DNA of 64,000 bases from Hyperoplus lanceolatus (taxonomy: Eukaryota > Chordata > Actinopteri > Uranoscopiformes > Ammodytidae): contig CM049397.1 of assembly GCA_026929865.2 (NCBI GenBank), forward strand, positions 1,929,501 through 1,993,500, given 5' to 3'. Made by a program: the position numbers and the translations under genes. Below the pieces are notes generated by a model that saw nothing but the letters and a program-made list of their open reading frames with translations, did no database searches and was not told where the DNA came from. Shown piece after piece: positions 1 through 12,126 of the stretch. Positions within the stretch are counted from its first letter, which is position 1, and every line of letters starts with the position of its first letter.

Positions 1-120
1 ATTTCTCCGCGTGAGAAATTTGAGGTGTGGCGTGTGAGAGTGTGAACGGGTTGATTTGCGTGTGTCTCACGGCCAAAGAGTGAGACTTGGCAGCTATGAA
101 TATTTTTGTCCACACATGCA
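1..120. repeat. Interspersed repeat fragment, unclassified
   Basis: The first ~110 bases (GTGTGAGAGTGTGAACGGG followed by a GTGTCTCACGG block) resemble a sequence I associate with many fish introns and UTRs. It is cut by the window edge and no terminus or duplication is visible, so neither class nor orientation can be given. Confidence 0.25.
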
Positions 121-864
<744 letters not shown>

Positions 865-1961
865 TCACATGACATTACTAATTCAGAGTAGTAAACATAT
901 GAATAATCAATAGATTCAAAGAGCTGAATTCATAATTGTGTATAAAAAACAAATTCATGTGTTTGTTGGGCATTATTATTTACACTGGAGATTGTGAGGA
1001 AACACTTACTACATTTTAAGTATCATGTCGTAATTAAGTTATCATATTAGTTCATTAGCAATGCTGCAATTTTTCCTGGCACAATTAGAGGAAGCATGAT
1101 CATTTGCTATTTGGTGCATTAAAACAAAAAACAGACGAGTACTTTGCACATCCTTAACTTAAGGCAGGTGCATGGCAGAGGGATGAGTAAATACCCCCAA
1201 AAAGGTGTAATGCCGCACACTGTCTTTACTGGAAAGAATAGATTCATTCAGTAGCAACGTATCAGTACTGGACCTTCATCAGGCAAACATACAGACATTG
1301 CCTGAAGGTCTAGTACCTTAACGTTGCTATTGAAAGAACCTATCTTTGCAAGTAATTGTGTTCTATTTGGTATATTGACATGGATATTAATATTGATATA
1401 TGGGCCATTAGGGCATAATCAAGGATGGAGCTGTGTCTGCATACTCTGCAGGAAGTCAAGCCCATTCTCAAGGGGCATTACATTTACCATGGTTGTTCCT
1501 TGTAATGGATTCTTTTTGTGATTACATCTTTAAGTCTAAGGCTGTGCTACTCTGGAAAAACATCAGCATCAGTCATTTCTACCACAACTTATCAAAAGCA
1601 CATTTATCCTTTACGTTATATACAAATATGGAAACAGACCGAGCCTTCTGAACGTGTGGACCTGGCGTTGCCGTACCAACGAAAATCATGGGCGCAGTGT
1701 AGCCAACAGTACAAACAGAGCTTTCAGCATAGACTGTATATAAGCTCAAGAACACACACTAAACACAAGAATACTTTTAAAAATGGCAGAACATTTTGAG
1801 GAGAGGTGGTTTGAATGGGTATTAAATGACATGCATATTTATGATGTGGCCTGGGCACAGGGACAGAACAGCTGGGCGGGGATTTGAATGTCAGATGGAC
1901 CGCAGCCAAAGAGAAGTGGAGGTCCGTGTGAGAATAGTTTGTTCCACATGTCGGAATGTAA
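865..1961. other. Unassigned non-coding DNA with one hairpin
   Basis: Apart from the inverted repeat at 1235-1347, listed separately, I see no gene-like frame or recognisable element end here. Confidence 0.45.
1235..1347. repeat. Imperfect inverted repeat (hairpin), ~50-bp arms
   Basis: The left arm 1235-1286 (includes GTAGCAACGT and ACCTTCATCAGGCAA) pairs with the right arm 1297-1347 (includes TTGCCTGAAGGTC and ACGTTGCTAT) around an ~10-base loop. The right arm lacks three bases present in the left. The CTTCATCAGGC core is one I associate with a fish interspersed repeat, so this is probably a transposon-derived stem rather than an RNA gene. Confidence 0.65.
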
Positions 1962-2584
1962 TTAATGCTTTATGCTTTTTCAACTTGTATGACCTATACA
2001 CGTTGTTATAATGATTTATAGTCATGTTTTTTTTTTTTTTTTTTTTTTTAAGATATTTTTTGGGGTAATCGAACCCGGGTCTGCTGCTAGGCCCGGCCCG
2101 GGAGGGGGACGCCTTACCAACTGAGCTAAAGGCGCCCCGATTTATAGTCATGTTTAACCATACTTAAGTGTCAAGTAATGACACATGCATTTAGACGTAT
2201 CCCCTGCTGACCGTCTGGGGTGGCTGTGCAGAGCGCTAAACACTAGGCAGCCGGTCGCGATTCAATTGTTCAAATTTCTGGGATTTATTACGTAGAAAAT
2301 CCGGATTTTTCGATGTATGGTAATGCTGCAACGTGCTCAGGCACGCTGCGGCCATGCCCCCACCTGCCTGCTCAAATCTGCCCGTGCACCGCTGAAAGTG
2401 TTCCGGAAGGTAACCAATCACAACGGAGTGGGGTTTGCAGGAGGGGGGCAAGGGGGCGAGATGAGAGGAAGAGCTTCCCGAAAATCTACATGGGTTTTTG
2501 TGCTGTGATTCGTGTCAAGTTGCTCTATAGGAGTCATTAATGAGAAATTAAGACCAGAAAAGTAGTAGAATAGGAGATCTTTAA
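1962..2584 (+). mobile_element. Family X non-autonomous TTAA element, copy 1 (carries a SINE)
   Basis: This is the first of four copies of a repeat whose best-preserved copies run from TTAAAGAGGACC to AGATCTTTAA. Copy 1 has a decayed left end (TTAATGCTTTATGC) and an intact right end (GGAGATCTTTAA). The body shares ACCATACT, the ATGCATTTAGACGTAT block, GACCGTCTGGGGTGGCTG and CCAATCACAACGGAGTGGGG with copies at 22753 (left part), 38406 and 40815. TTAA at both borders and termini of the form TTAAAGRRR suggest a Kolobok/T2-type MITE. That assignment is inference. A SINE is inserted at 2030-2138. Confidence 0.75.
2013..2155 (-). mobile_element. Short tRNA-derived SINE with 17-bp target-site duplication
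   Basis: On the minus strand a head of about 85 bases carries an A box (TTTAGCTCAGTTGGTA) and a B box (GGGTTCGATTACC), followed by a short AT-rich stretch and a poly-A tail that appears as the T-run at 2030-2049. The 17-base GATTTATAGTCATGTTT stands on both sides, at 2013-2029 and 2139-2155, as an exact duplication. Family X copies at 38406 and 40815 lack the insert at this point, which confirms retroposition. It is too irregular between the boxes, and carries a poly-A tail, so it is not a tRNA gene. Confidence 0.9.
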
Positions 2585-4022
2585 TGTCCTCGCCATGGCG
2601 CTATCACTAAAGCTATATCATCGCTGTTTGACTCTTCTTATTGGACTGACTTTTGGCTTGGAGCTGCACCACTGCCCTCTCACGGATGTGTTGTGTAATG
2701 TCCATTCCAACCTAAAGGACGCATGGAAGTATGAGGGCAGTGCTAACTGTTGATTTTCAAAAATCATTTCAGTAAGTTTCAAACAACATGCTGTAGCATA
2801 TGTCAAGTGACAAAGAAGAATTATGGCAGAAGCAAAAGAGGAATGCATGTGAGATAGTAATAGGGTGACAAAGCCCATCATAGACATCTTTACATTTATT
2901 TTCAAAGGTAATTTAAAACAGGTTTGGACAACACATATGTTGTTCTGTTTATAGATGTGTCACATCAGAGAACACTACTATATGTAATTCTAAAAGGGCT
3001 TTCACAAACAATACATTTTGTCGTCTGATTTGACTTGTTAGCAGGAAAATGGGTGATAGTGGTTGGGGTCACTATACCAACTGAAGGAGTTCCAGTGTAT
3101 TAGGGTGACCTCACACTAGGCCATTCGTACCAGGCTTAATTACGTTTGCCCCTTAAAGGTTGGTTTGACCAGTTGGTTTGACCAGTGTGAGTCTCCATTC
3201 TGCACTCCGGCACAACACACTTCCTCGGCTCTGTCACAGCTGGGAGAGGTGAGCTTGGGCACGGTTCAGATGCTAATGAGCCGACACAAGCACGCACATG
3301 GACAGCGGCCCTGACGTCAATCGTGACCGTTGTTGTCTGTGTTTCCACAGCCGTCTGGAGTCCCGGGGAGGTTATGCACTTCAGTGACAAGCAGTAAAAG
3401 TAACTGCACTGCACGCCATTTTATGACAGGCTTAATTAATGTTGAGTTTCGCAGAATCACTTGGCCTGTCTGATTGTATATGATCAGGGGATAAACAGAT
3501 TACCTTTCTATCAACATCTGGTGGAAAAAAGATAAAAGGCCTGACTAGTGAGCTAAATAGTGTCACTGCAGATGGGCGCTGTGTGGCTGCTCTGATCTGA
3601 TCTTTTGACACAGGCACCGGAAAGATTATTTCTCTGTATATTTAATACGGAGAACCGCAGCCGTCTGGCGGGGAATAATGGAAGAAAAATGAAAGGGCCA
3701 ATGACCTCAGCTGAAGTGTTGTATCGCTGCCGATGTGCTCTGTGTTTCGGCTCCACAGACTAAAAGGCTGATCTAATCCGAAAAGGCAGACGCAAGCCCA
3801 GCAGATGCATGACGTATGGCCCGGGTAATAGTACAGAGGACGCTTATGTTGTGCTGTTGCTGGTAGCTTTTATTACATAGCAAACGATCGCAAATGGATT
3901 AAAGTCAAACCAGGAAATGAGACGCTCGCTATGCGGAGATTTAAACATGGCGGGTGAAACGCTGCGAGCAGGCAGCGACCAATCAGAATTCTAGAACTAG
4001 TTCTTGTGGTGGAAACGCGGCT
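2585..4022. other. Unassigned non-coding DNA
   Basis: There is no convincing coding frame. CCTCACACTAGGCCATTCGTACC near 3109 resembles ends of a repeat common in fish introns, but I could not find a matching partner end. Confidence 0.4.
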
Positions 4023-5061
4023 TAATGCCTCGTTTCCACCGAGCAGAGCGGGTCGGGCTCGGAACGGTTCAGTTCGCTTATTTTGGCTTTTCATTTGCAA
4101 AACCGCTCTAAGCCGCTCTTATTTTCAGTCCTCCTCGGTTGGAGTACCAGCCGTCTGAAAGGGTGCCGAAAAAGTGGAGCTACACACTGCCATCTGCTGA
4201 TTGGTCGAAAGAATCATTTCCGCATTAAATCGCTGTGTGTATTCCTTTATAGGTCCATGGTGTATTCACCTCGGCAAGAGTGAGGAGAGTCTTTCCCTCT
4301 TCATTAAATTAATCAGTGGGCTACACTCACAGACCTATAAAAGCTACACTGTGTCCCCCTGCTACAATGTCACCACTTACCCCGGAATTCCACTGGCTGC
4401 GCGTGCGTTGTCCAACGGTTTTGCTCCGTGCGCCCACGTCTGTCAACACCCGGGTCCGTTTTCAAAGCAGGCACGGCCAGCTCCGCTGAACAGCTGTAGT
4501 TCCCGCGGTAATAAAAGTGACGGGCTATCGCTCTTGATAATATGATTCTCCTATATGGTATTATGATGCGATAAGATCAGGCATCCGGCAGAAATAGAAG
4601 CAGTGCGTATTTCACCGGACAGCTGGAGCAGCGAACGTGGTGGACGCTCACCCACTTCAATGCCGTGCTGGAGCGGAGAAGGACCGGACAGGCAGCCGGT
4701 GGAATTAGGCCTTCAGCCTGTAGCTGCCGCGGCCAGCACTGTTCGCTCACCTTGCTGTCTCTGTCGGCTTGTCTCTGTGCATAAATTTACCGGCGTAATA
4801 CGCTCACATCAACACGGAGGGGATAAATATATAAGCGGCCAGTTTGGCCTAGCAAAAACGAGATACCTCTGGCTTGACCACAGTTGTTCCACAGCCCGAT
4901 AGTTTGACCCATATTTTGGCGGCGGCTATCGCAGAGCAGCCTAAACCCCGCCCTACCAGTAAGGGTACGGTCAGCGGTGGAAACACCACAGAGATTCTTG
5001 AGCTGTCCCGCTCTGAGCCGCTCCGATCCGACCCGCTCTACTCGGTGGAAACGAGGCATTA
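4023..5061. mobile_element. Family Z TIR DNA transposon, non-autonomous
   Basis: The left end TAATGCCTCGTTTCCACCGA and the right end, read in reverse complement, TAATGCCTCGTTTCCACCGA are identical over 20 bases, and similarity continues to about 40 bases (AGCGGGTCGG in both). The ~1.04-kb interior has no transposase-like frame. The only candidate duplication is the TA dinucleotide, so the superfamily is left open. A second, left-end-only copy lies at 51161. Confidence 0.8.
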
Positions 5062-6097
5062 GTGTCTCATTCACAAATGAGGGTAATATGGAGTCTGATT
5101 TGGTGCAGTAACATTGTACCGGACTGTTATTACGATTTAGCCAATCTGTGTTCCAACCCTCAGCTAAGGCCATGAGATCAGTTATTGATTTATGGCTCAA
5201 AAATGACTTTCTTTCCTAAGGTAACTGGGCTCACCTGTAGAGAGTGAACACACCTCAGACAGTCACATACCTTAGAATCAAGACTTCTTCTTGAAGATAG
5301 CAGCCAGTTGAGGTGATACATGCATTGGATCAGCAGACAGTATCTCCCTGTGGAGGTGTTCCAGGCACCTCCAACTGGGAGGAGACAATGATGGGACAGA
5401 TTATAAATACACTGGAGGAATTACATGTCATATGTCATGGTACCATGGGACGCATTGGAAGACAGACTGCTCAGACTGCTTGCCTTGCATCGTCGCACAG
5501 ACCTGTAAAGTTAAATGAGAGACGGTTTTAGAATAGGAGTAACTGGCCCATGCCCTTGTTCAGGTGCATTTCACATTTCACCAGAGTTGAACTCAACACA
5601 ATATAGTTACTTAAAACCTACACAGATTGCTATACACACTTAAAATTAGTTAGAGTTATAGATATCTCATACAGTTACAAAATGTTGTGGATTTTGCCTC
5701 ACTTTATCCCTTTATCAATGAGTAAAAACAGGTGCTGAGTGTGTTAGGTTAGGAATCCATGCATTTTTACTTAACCTTTTAGGTGTAAGGGTAGCAGAGG
5801 TTAGCAGAATACATTCTAATGGGTGAGAGAGTGGGGACTAAATGTGAATTTAACAGTTTTAGTAAATTTTGTATTGAGAAAAGACATTTGGAAAGACGTG
5901 TTATAATTGTATACAATCTGTGACAAAGCAATGGGAAAGTGATGCAGTGTATTGTTGACTTTAGTAATGCGTTCTGTGTGAAGAGATCTGGAAAAGTAGT
6001 GAGATGTGTTGGGATTGAAAAAAAAACATAAAGTGTTCTTGCTCTTCTTTGTCATCTCGAGGCTGAGCTTTAGATGCATCACATACACACACAGGTA
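5062..6097. other. Unassigned non-coding DNA
   Basis: No gene, RNA or element ends are visible. The sequence becomes purine/pyrimidine-skewed towards 6098. Confidence 0.4.
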
Positions 6098-6115
6098 CTC
6101 TCTCTCTCTCTCTCG

Positions 6116-6146
<31 letters not shown>

Positions 6147-6233
6147 CTACACACACACACACACACAGGCAAACACTCACAGAAGATCTTGCATGCAGCA
6201 GCAGTAGCGGCACAGCCATCCTCCCTCTCTCCC

Positions 6234-6269
<36 letters not shown>

Positions 6270-6295
6270 CCTCTCTCTCTCTCCCTCTCTCCAGT
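6098..6295. repeat. Compound (CT)n / (CA)n / (CT)n simple repeats
   Basis: A CT tract (6098-6126) passes into CA runs (6127-6168). After ~50 bases of unique sequence come imperfect CTCTCCCT repeats (6220-6295). They lie immediately upstream of the possible coding exon at 6409 and could be part of a pyrimidine-rich 5' untranslated region. Confidence 0.9.
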
Positions 6296-6408
6296 CTTGC
6301 TCGGTGTCCGCTCCGTCAGCAGCTCCTGCATCTCTCTCTCCATCTCTCCTCTTCTCTATCTGTACATATCTCTCTGTGTGTTGATCTGGGCTGTAGCAGT
6401 CTATCACC

Positions 6409-6489
6409 ATGCGTCTGGGCATCTCCTCTTTCATTACGGATATCCTGAGCCAATCCACTAACATCTGCTTCTGCTGGAACGAGGAAAAG
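6409..6489 (+). CDS. Possible first coding exon of an unrecognised host gene
   Basis: An ATG in favourable context (ATCACCATGC, A at -3) opens 27 codons ending exactly at AAG|GTAAAG, a good splice-donor match, leaving phase 0. The peptide begins MRLGISSFITDILSQ and ends FCWNEEK. It is not low-complexity and stands out from the repeats around it. The CT-rich DNA upstream would suit a 5' UTR. I do not recognise the peptide, no downstream exon was found, and no TATA box is obvious. A chance open frame of this length remains quite possible. Confidence 0.3.
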
Positions 6490-6626
6490 GTAAAGAAGGG
6501 CACACACACCGCCCTGCTGCTGTGCTCTGGAGCAAGGCACCCAGGGGCTCAAGGGCCTCCGGGTGCTGCTGGGGACATGCTGGTCACATGATGTTCCAGT
6601 GGGCTGCTGGCTGTGGGCTGCACAGT

Positions 6627-6773
<147 letters not shown>

Positions 6774-7576
6774 AGGAATTTGTCATTATTATCAGGTTTG
6801 GCTTGCTCTGGTATTTACTATTGGATTGGTAGAGTGGAATTACAATATATTACAATATAAAAGTTTTGCTGGAGAGGAACTGTATAGAGGTCATGGCCTG
6901 GTTTTGGTCCTGGGGTGGGTTTGGACTCGCGGCAACCTCTATGATACATTCAGTAAATGTATCCAGCCATTGTTGGTCAACAAACTGCTTGATGAATTCC
7001 CATTCAATTATGCTGTGATGATCCTGTAGATAACCATTTGGTTTATGATGAATAACCTGAAAACGCACTGTAAGGCCATTACTTTTAGCTTTCACTTCGT
7101 GTTTATTGCTAATAAGAAGAAATAATCATGCTAACATGCTAAACTAAGGTGGAGAACATGGAAAGCTCTTCCCGCTGAACTTACAGCCTCAGATCGCTGC
7201 TGGCATGGCTGTGCACTTTGTTAACATCAATCTAATTCAGAACGAAATGAAATTGTATCATTGCACAAATTGAAAGATTCTTAATATATTTTATTATTAA
7301 TTACTTGTCTTAAGGATATAACATTGTTGTGCAGAAGGACCTTGGTCAGTGGTACTTTATGGGGCAGAAATATATCCTCTTTTCAATAGAAGATGATTGG
7401 CTTTGTTTGACTGTCAGGTACATATCTCATTTAGGTTTAAAAATGAATGCCAACTGGAGTTGTTCAGTTGTTCAGGTCCACTCATGTGCACACTTTGTAA
7501 AATCTTTTTTATTTTATTTTTTTTACCTGTGCTTGACTCGGCCCGATCAGCCGTATTGGAGTGTATCAGAACAGAT

Positions 7577-7577
<1 letters not shown>
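6774..7577. other. Unassigned non-coding DNA
   Basis: I see no protein-like frame and no element termini. Confidence 0.4.
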
Positions 7578-7639
<62 letters not shown>

Positions 7640-7717
7640 TAACAATGACAAGAAGATAATGAGATTACTTGTTTTTTTTCTACACTGACAGACATTGTTT
7701 GGCTTTGACTAAGATTT

Positions 7718-7779
<62 letters not shown>

Positions 7780-7852
7780 AAAGAGAGTCATGAAATCTTA
7801 GATGTAGTGCAATAGACACTGCTGCTTGCAATGTTATTCAGATAGAGCTCCT

Positions 7853-7909
<57 letters not shown>
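7578..7909. repeat. Cluster of three microsatellites
   Basis: Within 332 bases lie (TG)n at 7578-7634, (GA)n at 7721-7776 and (TG)n at 7854-7909, separated by short unique DNA. Confidence 0.95.
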
Positions 7910-7911
<2 letters not shown>

Positions 7912-8428
7912 GAGTAATGGATTGGTCCCTGGACTGGAGCAGTATTAGATTCAGTGCAGGGCGTCAGTGCTGGGGGGAGAGGGGGACGGGAGGCTGCAGA
8001 TCTGTCGCTGATAAAGCTATCAAACACTACAGCAGACACTCTGTCCACACAGCTGGAGAGATGTGTCTCAATCCTGCATCCAAAATCTATCTGCTAGTCA
8101 GTGCTGTAACATAGCCAGAAGGTGGCCATTCAGCCAAAGCTTAAGTGTGGCCGTGTCACCTTGTGTCTTACACTGCCAATATACAGATAGCTAAAGGCAA
8201 CCATGTGTTCACCTGCAACCACCCTATATCGTGACAATCAACCTATGCTATGGCTCTATTTAATACATCTGTTGCCATTGTCTGCTCAATTATTTGACTT
8301 CTTTTTGAGTTGGTCTCAAATAGAGCAGTACAAGGCACGGCTTGGTCATGTTGGGTGTGAATGGGCACAGGTACTGGTTTTAGGCAAGTCAAGAGCTCTA
8401 GTATGTTAGATTGAGTTGAAATAAAGTA

Positions 8429-8538
<110 letters not shown>

Positions 8539-9180
8539 TAATGAAGGGGGATGTCACCCAGTGCAACAGTGATGTGTTTTAATAACTTTAGACAAGAATT
8601 CCATGGCACAAAAAGGAAACGATCATTGAAACTCTTAACAGCATCAGCGTGAGGAACAACATCACATACAGTAAATGCAGCCTTTTATTTAAGGTAAAAA
8701 AATACCCTTAAAAACATTGATGTGCTGTTCTCTCAACATCTTTACTTACATATTCAGCTATTAAAAGAGTGTGAGGGTTAAGATCTTCACACCTTGTGGT
8801 AGACAGTATATCTCATAGTGGAGACAGTTTCTCTGTAGCTGAAGGCTGTATGTGTCAGCAGTGTCACCCTAGACTGGAGATGGGAGGAGAGCGTTGTTTT
8901 ATAGTGTGTGTGTGTGTGTGTGTCTTCCTTCTCATGCTTGTGCCAAAGTGCATGCATTAGCCAGGGGTGGGTGGATCCATATTTCTTATTCTAATCAGTG
9001 CTGTCCTGTTGGGGCTATAGGGGTAGCGCTCCAACAGATTAATGTTCCTCTATTGATTGATCCATTTGGCTATGTGTGGATAGATGGCACCCTAAGGTGA
9101 CCCACAGGCTGCAGTATGTGTCAACTATCATTCTGTTCACACACTGCTGCACACTCAGACTCGCTACCATAATACTGCCA

Positions 9181-9181
<1 letters not shown>
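8539..9181. other. Unassigned non-coding DNA
   Basis: Contains only a short TG stretch near 8905. No gene or element ends recognised. Confidence 0.4.

Positions 9182-9241
<60 letters not shown>
9182..9241. repeat. (CA)n microsatellite
   Basis: Sixty bases of uninterrupted CA repeat. Confidence 0.97.
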
Positions 9242-9244
<3 letters not shown>

Positions 9245-10613
9245 ATAACTCATAAGAGTAGCAGAGTGTGGTCCATGAGGGATTATCAGCAGTTGGCTGT
9301 ATGTTAAACAGTCAGAGAGAGAGAGACACTGTTTCATGCTATTTACTTTATAAAAACACACGCATATAATACCGGGACGGTGATGTCACCCAGATGCTTT
9401 CAGAAATGGTCAATGTTTCTGTAACTTCAGCCAGGACAAAAACATTATTTACATATTTATTGAATTTTGGTTTGGAACATGGCCTAGATACTTTGGGTCG
9501 GGGTACACAAACACACAACTTATAAGTGTCACGGAGGCAGGGTCCAGTTTGCAGGTTGAGTGGACAAACAAACAAACAAGGCAATAGTTACAGATGGATA
9601 AAAAACGATACATGAGTAACTCAACCATAAAAACAACTAAGAAAGCCAGGAAAGGTTTATTTAGACAAAGAGCCTTGAGTTAGCAGACATGAGCCGCTAT
9701 GTGTGTGGCTGGCAACCTGACAATCAATCAGAGCTTTCTTCTGTTGCTCTCTACACACTATTAGCAGTGAGCTGTGCTGGCCTCTAGACAGGGCACCAAA
9801 CACAGCAAACAGATACAGTGAAGTAAAGGTTAACATTACCAATGCACACCATGAGACATGATAGTGGCAGGACGTTTGAATGTACAATACAATCGGCGGG
9901 TTGTATTGATTTCAGGCAAAAATCATACTTAGCAGAATACATTGGGTAAAAACACAGCTTTAAAAGACAGTTTGGGTGCCTATAAGGTTTCTTTCAGTTC
10001 ATGTATGGGACATGACGAAATCTCACTAATTAAAGGTTCAGTAAGTGAAATGGTCAGTTTAGCTAACTTCCAGTCAGTGACTGCAGTTAGCAGTCCCCTC
10101 GCTCGTCCCTACGTCACCACATTAATGCACTGCGGTCATCAAGCAGCGAGTTATCTAGCATCATCTCAGATCCCAAAGTGAGATAAAACATGATAAAAAC
10201 CATCTAAACAGACATTGGGAAGGATTTTTACCCGCTCCATTGAGACGGATGAAGGTTTGTAACGTTCTCTCTTCTGATTGGTTATCAGTAGTGGGATCCC
10301 CGAAAAGTGAAGTTATGGACTTTATGAAAAAAACTATATTGAATAATTGTTTTCTGGAATGAGAGAAGAAGAGATTAGAAACTTTTCATAGTTTTGGTTA
10401 AATTGTTTATTAATTATGAAGTTGTGAATTGTTTTGAAAATTTTGAATTAATCCAATAATGTGAAGGAAGTTTGTGGAATGAAGCATGTTGAAGATATGG
10501 CCCGCCATGAATATATATATATATATATTCCATATAATAATATGGAATAAATACGCAGAATATCAATGCTGTGAATGCTGAAAGCAGCTTGTTTGACTTG
10601 TGAAATGGGGGAC
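9242..10613. other. Unassigned non-coding DNA
   Basis: AT-rich with a short (AT)n run near 10509-10529. No protein-like frame or repeat terminus recognised. Confidence 0.4.
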
Positions 10614-10616
10614 TTA

Positions 10617-11738
10617 TGGCGCTTTTCCACCGCACATGTAGCTCGACTTGACTCAACTCGACTCGACTCAACTTGGTTTGGTAGCAGCACGGGTCGTTTT
10701 CCACCGCAAATAGTACCTCCTGAACGTGGGCGGGGTTGTCGTAAGGGGCTGAAAGCCTACTCCGGAGCAAAGCAGAAATTACGAGCAGTTGTTGCACTAT
10801 TAACTGAACCAACCGCCAAAAACACGGATGAAAAATGTTTAAGAAATACCCCCCTTGTATCTGTTTGCTAAAAGAAGTAGAAGAATATTATGACGGGCCA
10901 TTAAAAGGGATGGTTGTTGTCCCGATGTGACTCTGCCACACAGTCAGCTGTAGGGATGCGTCACGTACATCCCTATGCACGTAAACACAGGCATGATAAA
11001 GTTGACTGTTTAGTGCTTGTTTCAGGATACGTGTTTTCAAATGCAAGCAGATTCAGATTCAGATTCAGATTCATTTTTATTGTCATATGCACCGTTACAG
11101 CACAATGAAATTTGTCTTTTCAGTACACACCTCTCCAAGAAACATACAGGACAGTGACAATAACATGGGTGGACAGGAGATAGTGTCTCAGTCGGAATAA
11201 TTTATTGAGGTAATCAGTTCAGTCCGAGGCTTGTAATGTAATCGCTCGCTATCATGTCTGTCCCAGCTGGCTACTATTTAGCCTAGCTGCTAGCTGCCCT
11301 ACATGTCTCCTCTCGTATGTTAAAAGTAACTTCCCCAACAACCAACACTGGGTGAGCTTAGTGAATATATGGAAAAAAAATTGGATCTGTGATGCCAATC
11401 AAATGAAAGAGAGGCAGAGTAGGCTGCACGCAGCGTAAATACACTCAAAAGTCCTGGAGAGTTGGGGAGAATAAACAACAGAATGAAGCCGGTAGTCTCT
11501 GGCCAATCAGAAGCGTCGGCAGACGGCCGGCCACTGATTGGCCAGACAATAGTCTCTGGCCAATCAGTGGCCGGCCGACTGCCAACGTCACCTTTTAGCA
11601 TCGGCTCAGCTCGCTTGGAACCTAGAGCGAGGCGATACCAAAAAAGCAGCCGCTACCAGGTACCAGGTACCATGAAAATGCGGTGGAAAATGTGAGTCGA
11701 GTCGAGTCGAACTGATACCATGCGGTGGAAAAGCGCCA
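10617..11738. mobile_element. TIR element W, PIF/Harbinger-like, non-autonomous
   Basis: The left end TGGCGCTTTTCCACCGCA is matched in inverse by TGCGGTGGAAAAGCGCCA at the right end, and both sides continue into CGACTCGACT-type motifs. TTA flanks the element at 10614-10616 and 11739-11741. A 3-bp TWA duplication is the hallmark of PIF/Harbinger, although the termini are not diagnostic on their own. The 1.12-kb interior encodes nothing recognisable, and near 11500-11570 holds a local inverted repeat around CTGGCCAATCAG. A LINE or SINE 3' tail is inserted at 11046-11170. Confidence 0.8.
11046..11170 (-). mobile_element. 3' tail of a retroposon (LINE or SINE), nested in W
   Basis: On the minus strand the sequence ends in a repeated (TGAATC)n, the type of short tandem that terminates many fish non-LTR retroposons. 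It is preceded by AAGACAAATTTCATTGTGC and a TGACAATAAAAATGA-type motif. The tail at 36690 shares GAAATTTGTCTTTTC. The upstream boundary is unclear. Confidence 0.5.
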
Positions 11739-11814
11739 TTAAAGAATTGATTTTGGCTGTACTATACTAGGTACTTGTACTATATTAACTGGGTTAAATA
11801 TAATTGCATTACTA

Positions 11815-12062
11815 AAAAGAGACTAAAATACAAATGTCATTGACTAAAACTAGACTTAAACGTCACCAGTTTTTGTTGACTAAGACTAGACAAAAATAGT
11901 CACAGATCATTCTGACAAAAAGAAGACTAAAAAGCTCAAGACTTTTAGTCAACTGAAACTTGACTAGACTAAAAAGAGTTTAAACGTGACTAAGACTAAT
12001 AAAAACTAAAATTACAGTTTGACACAAAGGCTAGACTAAAACTAAACTTAAAACAGGCGGCC
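11815..12062. repeat. Degenerate ACTAAAA tandem repeat
   Basis: Units such as GACTAAAACTAGACTTAAAC recur with substitutions over about 250 bases. This kind of decayed tandem is common in fish introns and has no coding content. Confidence 0.6.
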
Positions 12063-12126
12063 AAAAAAAACACTAGACTCTGAACTGGGCTTTAGCTGTC
12101 TTTCAACTGGCCTGTGCAGGTACATT

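Noticed and set aside
2055-2138. Possible tRNA gene on the minus strand
   Set aside because: A and B boxes are present, but the anticodon region is irregular, a poly-A tail follows, and a 17-bp duplication flanks it. It is a SINE.
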